NCBI RefSeq assembly: GCF_004365175.1
Contig: NZ_SOCE01000001.1
Location: 1,289,154-1,353,153, forward strand
Source: Kribbella voronezhensis
GTDB lineage: Bacteria > Actinomycetota > Actinomycetes > Propionibacteriales > Kribbellaceae
Length of the DNA: 64,000 bases
Reading direction: 5' to 3'
Part shown: positions 17,055 through 25,517 of the stretch, piece after piece
How the letters are laid out: the number at the start of each line of letters is the position of its first letter
Position numbering within the stretch: position 1 is the stretch's first letter
Notes under the pieces: model-generated
Databases searched by the model: none
What the model was told of the DNA's origin: nothing
The model's input: the letters and a program-made list of their open reading frames with translations, nothing else
Translations under genes and position numbers: made by a program

Positions 17055-17888
17055 CAGCTTCTCCGGGTTCGCCACCACCCGTACGCCGACCACCTGGCCG
17101 GCCTCGACCTGCAGGGTCAGCAGGTGCCGCGTGCGGTCGAGCTGCAGGTAGATCGCCGGCCCGGTGACCAGGTCGACCGGGGTCTGGATGAACCGCTTGC
17201 GCCGCGAGTACACGTGGGTGAAGTAGTGCGCCACCTTCTCGCTGCCGCGGATCGGCTTGCGAGCCGTCGGCACCTTGCCGCCACCGTCGCTCCACGCGGT
17301 GACGTCGTCGCGCAGCATCGCCTGCAGTCTGGGCAGGTCGCCTTCGCGGGCGGCAGCGACGAAGTCTTCGAGCAGTCGTTGCTGCTCGGCCCTGGTCGGC
17401 TCGAAGCGCGACCGGCCCTTCTCCAAGGCAGCGGCAGCGCGCTTGTGGAGCTGCCTGCAGTCCTCTGCGGTTCTGCCCAGGATCCCCGCGATCTCGTCGT
17501 ACGGGAGGACGAAGGCGGTTCGTAGTACGTAGACAGCGCGCTGTGGCGGGGTGAGCTGCTCCATGAGGTGCAGCATCGCCATGGAGAGATCTGACTCGAC
17601 TGCACTGTGTGGATCGGACAGGGCGGGCTCGGGGAGCCAGTCACCGGCGTAGCTCTCGCGGCGAGCCTGCCGAGCGCGCAGTGAATCGACAGCGAGCCGC
17701 GTCACCACCCTGGTGAGGTAGCGACGCGGCTCGGCCACGCTGTCGTGATCGACGCCGGCCCAGCGGACGTACGCCTCCTGCAGCACGTCCTCCGCGTCGT
17801 GCCAGCTCCCCAGCATCCGGTACGCCAGTCCCGCCAGGAACTGTCGGTGCTGAACGAACTCGTCGACGCTCAGGCCGGTATCCGGCAC
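17040..17888 (-). CDS. ECF sigma factor, SigJ-type with SnoaL-like C-terminal domain
   Basis: A 282-residue ECF41/SigJ-type sigma factor. Region 2 (HRQFLAGLAYRMLGSWHDAEDVLQEAYVRW) and region 4 (MEQLTPPQRAVYVLRTAFVLPYDEIAGILGRT) are clear, followed by a SnoaL/NTF2-like domain (about 170-280) that modulates activity in this group. The GTG at 17888 (VPDTGLSV) gives a 19-base overlap with the AhpD-like gene, so the two are coupled. SigJ-type factors typically lack an anti-sigma partner and are linked to carboxymuconolactone-decarboxylase-like genes, exactly as here. Confidence 0.9.
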   Translation of the reverse strand: MPDTGLSVDEFVQHRQFLAGLAYRMLGSWHDAEDVLQEAYVRWAGVDHDSVAEPRRYLTRVVTRLAVDSLRARQARRESYAGDWLPEPALSDPHSAVESDLSMAMLHLMEQLTPPQRAVYVLRTAFVLPYDEIAGILGRTAEDCRQLHKRAAAALEKGRSRFEPTRAEQQRLLEDFVAAAREGDLPRLQAMLRDDVTAWSDGGGKVPTARKPIRGSEKVAHYFTHVYSRRKRFIQTPVDLVTGPAIYLQLDRTRHLLTLQVEAGQVVGVRVVANPEKLSALG

Positions 17889-18301
17889 GCGACCATCATC
17901 CTGTTCCACACGTTGATGGTCGCAATCGCGAGGAGCAGGTCTGCCGTCCCCTCTTCGCCCCAGTGCTTCACCGCGTCGTCCCACACGTCATCCGGTACGC
18001 CGTGCTCGCCCAGGGTGGTCACCGCGTCGGTCAAGGCGAGCGCGGCCCGCTCCCGCTCGTCGTAGAGGGTCGACTCGTACCAGGCGGCGAGACCCATGAG
18101 GCGGCGCGTGGTCTCGCCCCGCTTGAGCGCCTGCTCGGTGTGCATGTCGATGCAGAAGGCACAGCCGTTCGTCATGGACGCCCGGATCTTCACCAACTTC
18201 AGCACCGTCGGCTCGACCTTCGACGAGGTGTACTTCTCGAGCCCGAGCACAGCCTGATAACCGTCCGGCACCAACTCGGCCCACGAAATTCTCTTGGTCA
18301 T
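17870..18301 (-). CDS. carboxymuconolactone decarboxylase / AhpD-like protein
   Basis: A 143-residue AhpD-fold protein with the redox motif C47-A-F-C50 and His54 (TNGCAFCIDMH), the usual CxxC-x3-H proton-relay pattern of alkylhydroperoxidase-like members. It is upstream of and overlaps the SigJ-like sigma gene, and is probably a target or partner in the oxidative-stress circuit of that sigma group. Start ATG at 18301 (MTKRISWAEL). Physiological substrate is unknown. Confidence 0.9.
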   Translation of the reverse strand: MTKRISWAELVPDGYQAVLGLEKYTSSKVEPTVLKLVKIRASMTNGCAFCIDMHTEQALKRGETTRRLMGLAAWYESTLYDERERAALALTDAVTTLGEHGVPDDVWDDAVKHWGEEGTADLLLAIATINVWNRMMVACRIPA

Positions 18302-18484
18302 GCCACCACGACGGCCCAGGCACCCGCGGGCGTGACAACCCGGGATGTGACCCCGATCACCTTCGGCACCACCCACAACTTCGCGGGTCGCGGGAGCTTG
18401 TTCCGACCGGCGGCGGTACTGCTGCTTCCGCGTCGGCCGCGCTGATGTCCGCCGTCTGCGCCGGTGATGCTTCCGCGCGGTGGG

Positions 18485-19246
18485 TCAGGTGCCGCTCTTC
18501 GTACCGAGGACCTTCTTGGCCTTGTCGACGGCCAGCTTCATCGCGCCGTCGAGCTCGCCGGGCTGGCCCGCGTAGATGAAGACGGAGAGGATCACGTCGT
18601 TCACCCCGGCAAGGGCCGCCGTGGCCTCGCTCCCCTCCTGCGGTCCACTCAGACCGGTCATCCGGAACGCGAACGGGTGCTCGCCGAGCTTGGGCGCGGA
18701 GATCTCCTCCACCCCCATCGACGAGGTGCCCTGACCGGGAACCTTCAGCGTGACCTTCCGGCAGGAGTTCACCGCGGCCTTGTACGCCGACTGCAGCGCG
18801 GCCACCTTCTTCGCCTCACCCATCGCGTCCAGACCGTAGTCGATGTCCGGCCCCTCCTGCCCGGCCGAGAACGACCGGGACACACTCGCCGTCGAACCGG
18901 GTGCGGCGTCAGCGTTCAGGTACTGCACGAGCGTCTTGCACTTGGCGTCCTTGGACGAGAACGGCTTGAGCCCAGCGTCCGACGGATCTTCCGGAACGAC
19001 CGACAACCCGCTGGGCAGATCCGCCAGCACCAGCAGCGCCCTGGTCAGCTGAGCCTTGGTCCGCTGCACCGGCTGCTCGCTGGTCGTAGGAGCGACGGTC
19101 GGCGTACTCGACGTGACCGGCGTGCTGGAGGTCGACGCCGAGGGGGTCACCGAAGGAGCCGGCGTACCAGTCTTCTTGTCGCCCCCACAGGAGACGAGCG
19201 AGACAGTCACCAGCGCGGCGAGCGACAACGAGACGATTTTCGACAT
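18485..19246 (-). CDS. putative lipoprotein with Ser/Thr-rich linker
   Basis: A 253-residue exported protein. Residues 1-19 form a signal peptide ending in the lipobox LVSC, followed by a Ser/Thr/Pro linker (about 25-65) and a soluble domain (about 70-253) with two further cysteines (near KDAKCKTL and VNSCRKVT) that could form a disulfide. The pattern resembles sensor-domain-type lipoproteins of actinobacteria, but I cannot name a family. A GGAAGGG precedes ATG 19246. It lies 185 bases downstream of rodA in the same direction. Confidence 0.8.
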   Translation of the reverse strand: MSKIVSLSLAALVTVSLVSCGGDKKTGTPAPSVTPSASTSSTPVTSSTPTVAPTTSEQPVQRTKAQLTRALLVLADLPSGLSVVPEDPSDAGLKPFSSKDAKCKTLVQYLNADAAPGSTASVSRSFSAGQEGPDIDYGLDAMGEAKKVAALQSAYKAAVNSCRKVTLKVPGQGTSSMGVEEISAPKLGEHPFAFRMTGLSGPQEGSEATAALAGVNDVILSVFIYAGQPGELDGAMKLAVDKAKKVLGTKSGT

Positions 19247-19431
19247 GGTCCCTTCCAGGGCCGACCCGAACCAGAACCGCTGCAGCCTACAACCCACCCC
19301 CGCGATCCGCCCCCAGCCGCACCGCCCGCCCCACCTCCGACTCCCAATCGTCACCCAGCCGCGCGAAGTCCCCCGCTGCCCCCCACCTCTCACGAATCCG
19401 GTGGAGGACCGTCGGCCTGGAATGGCGGAGG

Positions 19432-20601
19432 TCAGACCTCGTGGGTGCGGAGGTGGATGTTTTGGAGGAGGCCGATGGCCAGGAGGCCGGCGAACATGGA
19501 GGAGCCGCCGTAGGAGACGAAGGGGAGCGGGAGGCCGGTGACCGGCATGATGCCGAGGGTCATGCCGATGTTTTCGAAGGCCTGGAAGGCGAACCAGCAG
19601 ACGATGCCGGTGGCGATCAGCCGGCCGAAGGCGTCGCGGGCGTTGACGGCGATTCGCAGGCCGCGCCAGAGGATCAGCGCGAACAAGACGATGATGGCGC
19701 CGGCCCCGATCAACCCGAGCTCTTCCCCGGCGACGGTGAAGACGAAGTCGGTGTGCTGCTCGGGCACGAAGGCGTTCTGCGTCTGCGAGCCGTGGAACAG
19801 CCCCTGGCCGAAGACGCCGCCGTTGCCGATCGCGATCCGCGCCTGGGCGACGTTGTAGCCGATGCCCTGCGGATCCTGCGACGGGTCGGCGAACGCGGCG
19901 AACCGCGCCAACTGGTACTTCTTCAGCACGTTGAACTGGATCGCCAGCACCGCGACCACCGTCGCCGCGGTGACGATGCCGAGCATCCACCGCTTCGGGA
20001 CGCCGGAGACGGCGATGATCCCGAACACGATCGAGCCGAGCACCATCACGGTGCCGAGGTCGGGTTGCAGCATCACCAGCATGACCGGCACGGCGGCCAC
20101 CGCGATCGCCTGGAGGATGTCGATCGTGCGGGCGTTCTCCCGGTGGTTGGTCTCGCCCTTCTCGGCGATCAGCAGCGCCATCCCGACGATCACCGCGAGC
20201 TTCGCGAACTCGCTCGGCTGCACCGACATCCACGGCAACTGGATCCACGACCGGGATCCGTTGATCACCGCGCCGACGCCGGGCACCAGCACGAGAATCA
20301 GCCCGACCACCGACCCGGCGTACAGAACCGGGGCCAGGATGCGGACCCGGCGGTGGTCTGTCAGCGCGGCGCCGACGGCGAGCACCAGGCCGATGACGAA
20401 GTTGAGCGCGTGCCGGACCAAGAACTCGTGGGGGTTGCCGCCGTTGAGCGAGGGGCGGTGGTAAGTGGCCGACCAGATCAGCAGGCTGCCGATCGCCGCC
20501 AGCGCGAGCACGCCGATGACGAGCACCCAGTCGGCGTGCCACAGCGCCGACCGCCGGTCCATCCGCGGCCGCACCCCGCGCGACATCGTCAGCAAACTCA
20601 T
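19432..20601 (-). CDS. rodA: rod-shape/peptidoglycan polymerase RodA (SEDS family)
   Basis: A 389-residue polytopic SEDS glycosyltransferase that polymerises lipid II during cell elongation with its PBP2 partner. It has about ten membrane spans, the LQPDLGT motif (with the SEDS catalytic Asp region), QPSEFAKL and the C-terminal GLPLPFVSYGGSS signature. The ATG at 20601 overlaps the mrdA stop as ATGA, indicating coupled translation. Last gene of the mre/mrd operon. Confidence 0.95.
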   Translation of the reverse strand: MSLLTMSRGVRPRMDRRSALWHADWVLVIGVLALAAIGSLLIWSATYHRPSLNGGNPHEFLVRHALNFVIGLVLAVGAALTDHRRVRILAPVLYAGSVVGLILVLVPGVGAVINGSRSWIQLPWMSVQPSEFAKLAVIVGMALLIAEKGETNHRENARTIDILQAIAVAAVPVMLVMLQPDLGTVMVLGSIVFGIIAVSGVPKRWMLGIVTAATVVAVLAIQFNVLKKYQLARFAAFADPSQDPQGIGYNVAQARIAIGNGGVFGQGLFHGSQTQNAFVPEQHTDFVFTVAGEELGLIGAGAIIVLFALILWRGLRIAVNARDAFGRLIATGIVCWFAFQAFENIGMTLGIMPVTGLPLPFVSYGGSSMFAGLLAIGLLQNIHLRTHEV

Positions 20602-22655
20602 CGCTGCCCGGCCTTCTTCGCCGGTGGCGCGGCGGGCTTGATGTTGTAGAGCGTCTCGTAGATGTGCCGTACGGCGGTTCCGCCGGCGCCCGAGCCGGTA
20701 CCGGCCTGGCTGAGCATCATCACGACGGCATACCGGTCGGTGTAACTGGCCAGCCAGGACGTCGTCTGCTTGCCGTAGACCTCGGCCGTCCCGGTCTTGG
20801 CACGGACCGGCACCTGGTCCAGCGGGAAGCCGACGAACTTCCAGGCCGCCGTTCCGGTCCGCGGAGTCTCCTTCAGGGCCTTGTCGATGTAGTGCAGCGT
20901 GGCGGCCGGGACCGGGAGCCGGCCGGCGATCTTGGCCGGGATCACCTTCGCCTTGCCGTTCGGGCCGATGACCTTCTTCGCCACCCGCGGCTCCCACAGG
21001 ATGCCGCCGTTCGACAGCGCCGAGTAGGCCGTTGCCAACTGCAACGGAGTCAGCGTGGTGTCGCCCTGACCGATCGCGAAGTTGACCGCGTCGCCGGCCC
21101 GGTAGCGGTAGCCGTCCACACAGAACTCCCGGGAGAACTGCTTCAGGAAGCTCGACGTCCCGGCCGGCGGGTTGTCGGCGAGCTTGCAGTAGTAGTCCTT
21201 CTGCGCGTCGTAGTACTCCTTCTTCCAGGTCCGGTCGGCGATCCGGCCGGAGACCTCGCCGGGCAGGTCGATCCCGGTCGGCCGGCCGAGGCCGAACTTC
21301 TTCGCCATCTCGACGATCGGATCGTGGGCGTCAAGATTGCCGGACTGCCCGCCCTCCTTGAGCCACAGGTCGTAGGCGATCCGGTAGAAGAACGTGTCAC
21401 AGGAGATCGCCAGCGCCTGGTCGAAGCCGATCATCCCGTAGGAGGCGGACTCGTAGTTCTTGAACTTGCGGTTGCCGACGACGAAGTTCGAGGAGCAGTC
21501 CAGCCTTGACCTGGTGCTGTAGCCATTGGCCATCGCCGCCGCGGTGGTGATCGGCTTGAAGGTCGACCCGGGCGCGAGCTGTCCCTGCAACGCCCGCGAC
21601 AACAGCGGCGTACCGGAACCTGGTGAGTACAGGGCGTCCAGCTCGCGTTGGGAGATGCCGCCGACCCAGACACCGGGGTCGTACGTCGGGTAGCTGGCCA
21701 TCGCGACGATCTGGCCGGTCTTGGTGTCCATCACCACGGCCGCGCCGGAGTCGGCCACGTACTTGCGCTTGGTCACCGGGTCGAACTGCTTCCGCGCGGT
21801 CATGATCGCGCCGCGGAGCTCCTTCTCGACCGATGCCTGGATCCGGGCGTCGATGCTCGTCACCAGCGTCGATCCCGGCACCGGCGCGGTCTGGCTCTGC
21901 ACCCCGGTGGTGTAACCGACCGCGTCGACGATGACGTTCTTGACTCCTGGGGACCCGCGCAGCATCGCGTCGTACGTGCGCTCGAGCCCGGCCCGGCCGA
22001 CCAGATCCGACCGGTGCCCGACCGAGTCCTGGCCGGCGTTGTCGAGCGCATCCAGCTCGGTCGTGGTGATCGGCGAGAGGTAGCCGAGCATGTGCGCGGC
22101 ATTCACGCCGTACGGCGCCGGGTAGGCGCGCAGTGCGGTCGAGTCGGCCGCCACGCCGGGGAAGTCCTCGCGGCGCTCCATCACCTCGATCGCGACCTGC
22201 TCGCTGACGTCCTTCGCGACCGGGATCGGCTGGTACGGCGTGCCGTTCCAGCAGGCCGGCGGCTTCGAGGCGCCGGGCTCACCGCAGAGCATCGTGCGGG
22301 CCTTCAAGTCGGCAGGTTTCTGGCCGAGCACCTTCGCCAGCCTGACCAGCATCGCCTGCTGCTGCTCGTCGGGCAGCTTCGCCAGCACGGACCGGTCGAC
22401 CGTGATCACCAGCGACACCCTGTTGCCGACCAGGGTCCGGCCGGCCGCGTCGACGATCGTCCCGCGCGGCGCCGGGATGAGGACCTCGCGGGTGTGATTC
22501 TCGGTGGCGGCCTGGGAGTAGTCGGCCGACGAGAGCACCTGCATGTACACGAGCCGGGCCAGCAGCGTGCTGAGCAGCGAGAAGACCAGCACGCCGATCA
22601 CGAACAGGCGCAGCCGTGGCTTCAGCGGAGCTGGGTTGAAGCTGTCGAAACTCAT
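20598..22655 (-). CDS. mrdA: penicillin-binding protein 2 (elongation transpeptidase)
   Basis: A 685-residue class B PBP. It has one N-terminal membrane helix (about 15-40), a pedestal/dimerisation region with the PRGTIVDAAGRTL start typical of PBP2, and a transpeptidase domain with STFKP near residue 365 (nucleophile Ser), an SCD box (SxN variant) and KTGTAEV near 618. It crosslinks peptidoglycan during lateral growth together with RodA. A long insertion around the SCD region is present. It overlaps mreD at 22652-22655 and rodA at 20598-20601, both by ATGA. Confidence 0.95.
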   Translation of the reverse strand: MSFDSFNPAPLKPRLRLFVIGVLVFSLLSTLLARLVYMQVLSSADYSQAATENHTREVLIPAPRGTIVDAAGRTLVGNRVSLVITVDRSVLAKLPDEQQQAMLVRLAKVLGQKPADLKARTMLCGEPGASKPPACWNGTPYQPIPVAKDVSEQVAIEVMERREDFPGVAADSTALRAYPAPYGVNAAHMLGYLSPITTTELDALDNAGQDSVGHRSDLVGRAGLERTYDAMLRGSPGVKNVIVDAVGYTTGVQSQTAPVPGSTLVTSIDARIQASVEKELRGAIMTARKQFDPVTKRKYVADSGAAVVMDTKTGQIVAMASYPTYDPGVWVGGISQRELDALYSPGSGTPLLSRALQGQLAPGSTFKPITTAAAMANGYSTRSRLDCSSNFVVGNRKFKNYESASYGMIGFDQALAISCDTFFYRIAYDLWLKEGGQSGNLDAHDPIVEMAKKFGLGRPTGIDLPGEVSGRIADRTWKKEYYDAQKDYYCKLADNPPAGTSSFLKQFSREFCVDGYRYRAGDAVNFAIGQGDTTLTPLQLATAYSALSNGGILWEPRVAKKVIGPNGKAKVIPAKIAGRLPVPAATLHYIDKALKETPRTGTAAWKFVGFPLDQVPVRAKTGTAEVYGKQTTSWLASYTDRYAVVMMLSQAGTGSGAGGTAVRHIYETLYNIKPAAPPAKKAGQR

Positions 22656-23185
22656 GGCAGCACCCGACGACGCTCGCGGACCGGGACGAACCGGCGCATC
22701 ACCCACAGCACCAGCGGGATCACCACGATCGCGCCGACCACGTCGTAGCCCGCGGAGATGCCGAGCCGGACGCCGAACTGGCCCCAGTCGACGGACGGAT
22801 CGTGCAGCAGGGAGCCGGTCGCGCAGTACACGACGAGGGACACAGCTGCAGCCAGCACGACAGTCAGCGCCACCCCGAGCGGACCCACCGGCCCGGCCGA
22901 CGCCTCGCGCCGGATCATGCCCGCGATGTAGCCCGCCAGAGCCAGCGCGAGCGCCCAGCGCCCGGCGGTGTGGTCAGCAGGTGGTGCGATGTCGAGCAGG
23001 AGGCCGCCGGTGAAGCCGGCGATCGCGCCCCACTCGGGACCACGCGCCAGGCCGAGCGCGACGACCACGATCATCACCAGGTCGCAGGTGACTCCGGCGA
23101 CCGCCAACTGCGGCAGCACCGAGGTCTGCACGGTGACGGCGATCAGCAGGAAGACCGCCGCGACCGCGATCCGGAGCGAGGTCAT
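22652..23185 (-). CDS. mreD: rod-shape determining protein MreD
   Basis: A 177-residue integral membrane protein with five or six hydrophobic spans and the GFTGGLLLDIAPP segment typical of MreD. It is a component of the elongasome linking MreC to the membrane complex. It starts 1 base after the mreC stop and overlaps mrdA. Sequence conservation of MreD is low, so the operon position is the strongest evidence. Confidence 0.9.
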   Translation of the reverse strand: MTSLRIAVAAVFLLIAVTVQTSVLPQLAVAGVTCDLVMIVVVALGLARGPEWGAIAGFTGGLLLDIAPPADHTAGRWALALALAGYIAGMIRREASAGPVGPLGVALTVVLAAAVSLVVYCATGSLLHDPSVDWGQFGVRLGISAGYDVVGAIVVIPLVLWVMRRFVPVRERRRVLP

Positions 23186-23186
23186 G

Positions 23187-24110
23187 TCAGCCCCCGCCCT
23201 TCTCGGGCGGCACCGTGCCGCGCGGCGGCCGGGCCGGCGGCCCGGTCACCACGCCGACCAGGTCGATCCGGGTCGGGTCGACGAACGGTTTCACCACCGC
23301 GGTCGAGCCGAGGGTCCCCTGGTTCGGCGTGACGGTGGTGATCTCGCCGATCGGGACGCCCGGCACGTACGGCGCGTTGCCGCTCGAACCCCAGGTGACG
23401 ATCCGGTCGCCGACCTTGGGCCGGGCCCGCAGGTCGACCAGTTTGTAGTCCAGCGAACCGGCGACGTCGCCGCGGCCGGAGACGAACCCGAGCGCCATCG
23501 TCGAGTTCAGCCGGCCGCCGACGGTCGACTCGCGATCGCCGATCAGCAGCACGGTCGCCGTGCCCTGCGTCGTCCGGACGACGCGGCCGACGAGGCCGTC
23601 CCCGTTCAGTACTGTCATGTCCGGTCTCACCCCGTCCGCTGTTCCGGCGTCGATGGTCAGTGTGTGGTTGAAGCTCTGCGCTCCCCCGATCCCGATCACC
23701 CGGGCCGGCGTGATCGTGTAGGTCGGGGCGACCTTGAGCAGCCGGTCCAGCTCCGCGGCCCGGTTGCGGGCGTAGTCGGTGGATCGCAGCTCGGTGGTCA
23801 GTTTCTCGTTGTCCGCTTGGAGTTTTTCGTTCTCAGCTTTCAACCTATCCACTTCGGCGAACCGGTCCCGCAGGTTGTCCACAGGCTGCCGGGCCGACGT
23901 CCCGGCCGACTCCAGCGGACCGAAGACAGCCGCCGCGCCATGGCGAAGCGGCTCGACCGGGGAACCTGCCGAGCGGCGCGCGTCGAGCACGATCAGCGTG
24001 AACGAGGCGAGGATCACCAGCGCCAGGATGGCCCGGCGGCGGCGGATCTCGCGCGGCAGGCCGGCCGACCTGACCAGGCCCCTGGCCGGAGTACCGAGGT
24101 CTTTGAGCAT
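23187..24110 (-). CDS. mreC: rod-shape determining protein MreC
   Basis: A 307-residue bitopic protein: short cytoplasmic Arg-rich N-terminus, membrane helix about 27-45, coiled coil about 75-110 (RFAEVDRLKAENEKLQADNEKL), then the extracytoplasmic beta-domain (about 130-285, with VIGIGGAQSFNHTLTIDAG and GDRIVTWGSSG). It scaffolds the elongation machinery. The gene lies 13 bases downstream of mreB. The C-terminus is Pro/Gly-rich. Confidence 0.95.
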   Translation of the reverse strand: MLKDLGTPARGLVRSAGLPREIRRRRAILALVILASFTLIVLDARRSAGSPVEPLRHGAAAVFGPLESAGTSARQPVDNLRDRFAEVDRLKAENEKLQADNEKLTTELRSTDYARNRAAELDRLLKVAPTYTITPARVIGIGGAQSFNHTLTIDAGTADGVRPDMTVLNGDGLVGRVVRTTQGTATVLLIGDRESTVGGRLNSTMALGFVSGRGDVAGSLDYKLVDLRARPKVGDRIVTWGSSGNAPYVPGVPIGEITTVTPNQGTLGSTAVVKPFVDPTRIDLVGVVTGPPARPPRGTVPPEKGGG

Positions 24111-24123
24111 GCGCAGTACCGGT

Positions 24124-25149
24124 TCAGCGGCGGTCGGTGACGAGGATGCGGTTCAGGGTCTCGATGTTGTCGACGCACTTGCCGGCGCCCAGCACGACGG
24201 CGTCCAGCGGGTTGTCGGCGACGTGGATCGGGATGCCGGTCTCGTGCCGGAGCCGCTCGTCCATCCCTTTCAGCAGCGCGCCGCCACCGGTCAGCACGAT
24301 GCCCCGGTCGACGATGTCGCCGGCCAGCTCCGGCGGGGTCTTGTCGAGCGTCGCCTTGACCGCGTCGACGATCGCCGTGATCGGCTCCTCGATCGCCTGC
24401 CTGATGGCGGCCGACGACACCTTCACGGTCCGCGGCAGCCCGGAGACCATGTCGCGGCCGCGGATCTCCGAATCCGGGCCGTCCGAGGACGGGTACGCCG
24501 ACCCGATGGTCATCTTGATCTGCTCGGAGGTGGCCTCGCCGAGCATCAGCGAGTACTCCTTCTTGCAGTAGTTCACGACCGCCTTGTCGATCGCGTCGCC
24601 GGCCACCCGGATGGACTGCGACGTGACGATCCCGCCGAACGAGATCACCGCGACCTCGGTGGTCCCACCGCCGATGTCGACCACCATGTTGCCGGTGGCG
24701 TCGCGGACCTCGAGGTTGGACCCGAGTGCCGCGGCCATCGGCTCCTCGATGATGTAGACCTTGCGGGCCCCGGCCATGTAGCCGGCGTCGCGGACCGCGC
24801 GCTGCTCGACGGCGGTGATCCCGGACGGCACGCAGACCACGATCCGCGGTTTGGCGAAGTACCGGCGCCGGTGCACCCGCTGGATGAAGTAGCGCAGCAT
24901 CTGCTCGGCGGCGTCGAAGTCGGCGATCACGCCGTCCTTGAGCGGCCGGATCGCGGTGATGTTGCCCGGCGTACGGCCGATCATCTTCTTCGCCTCGTGC
25001 CCGAACGCGACCGCCTCGCGCGGTTCGTCGGTCCGGGTGGCGACCACCGAGGGCTCGTTGAGGACGACGCCGCGCCCCCGGACGTAGACGAGGGTGTTTG
25101 CCGTGCCGAGGTCGACCGCCATGTCGCGGCCGAGCATGCTGTTCGCCAT
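24124..25149 (-). CDS. mreB: actin-like cell shape protein MreB
   Basis: A 341-residue actin-family ATPase that forms membrane-bound filaments positioning lateral wall synthesis. Phosphate loops are DLGTANTLVYV (residues about 13-23) and DIGGGTTEVAVIS, with the adenosine motif VLTGGGALLKG. It begins the mreB-mreC-mreD-mrdA-rodA operon. The promoter must lie in the 368-base gap shared with the divergent AfsR-type regulator. Confidence 0.97.
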   Translation of the reverse strand: MANSMLGRDMAVDLGTANTLVYVRGRGVVLNEPSVVATRTDEPREAVAFGHEAKKMIGRTPGNITAIRPLKDGVIADFDAAEQMLRYFIQRVHRRRYFAKPRIVVCVPSGITAVEQRAVRDAGYMAGARKVYIIEEPMAAALGSNLEVRDATGNMVVDIGGGTTEVAVISFGGIVTSQSIRVAGDAIDKAVVNYCKKEYSLMLGEATSEQIKMTIGSAYPSSDGPDSEIRGRDMVSGLPRTVKVSSAAIRQAIEEPITAIVDAVKATLDKTPPELAGDIVDRGIVLTGGGALLKGMDERLRHETGIPIHVADNPLDAVVLGAGKCVDNIETLNRILVTDRR

Positions 25150-25517
25150 CGCAGGCGCCTCCTGCTGCTCGTAGATCTCAGGCTAAGCGCGCAGCCGGCG
25201 CCACCGAGGGACCGACACGTCCCCGTCTGCCCAGCACTGATCGTATCGGGCGTCTCACTGCTGGCGATGCCCGGGTGAGGAGTATCGAGTGGTACCGCTG
25301 CTGCCCGTGCAGCGGCACCACTCGCCCCCAGAGCTCGCCCCTCCCCTGACGGGCGAGCACTGCTCCTCCCACGGTGTGGCGGAGGCCGGTCCGGGTACGC
25401 CGGACTTCGTCACTCGCCCCGCGTCGGCAAGCTTGACCCGGCGTCCCTTCACCGCGCTTTCGCCGCGCTTTCACGCGGAACCGGGGCACAGTCGCCTTTT
25501 CCCGGTGACAATGGCCC
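25150..25517. other. gene-free stretch between mreB and the AfsR-type regulator
   Basis: This 368-base divergent intergenic region must carry both promoters. It holds two hairpins: a 16-bp one at 25286-25324 and an 8-bp one (GCTCGCCC/GGGCGAGC) at 25333-25358. No confident -35/-10 pair was identified. Confidence 0.6.
25286..25324. promoter_or_regulatory. strong inverted repeat in the mreB/regulator promoter region
   Basis: CGAGTGGTACCGCTGC pairs with GCAGCGGCACCACTCG across a 7-base loop, with one A/C mismatch. No T-run follows on either strand and both flanking genes point away, so a terminator is unlikely; an operator or leader-RNA structure is more plausible. Confidence 0.6.
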
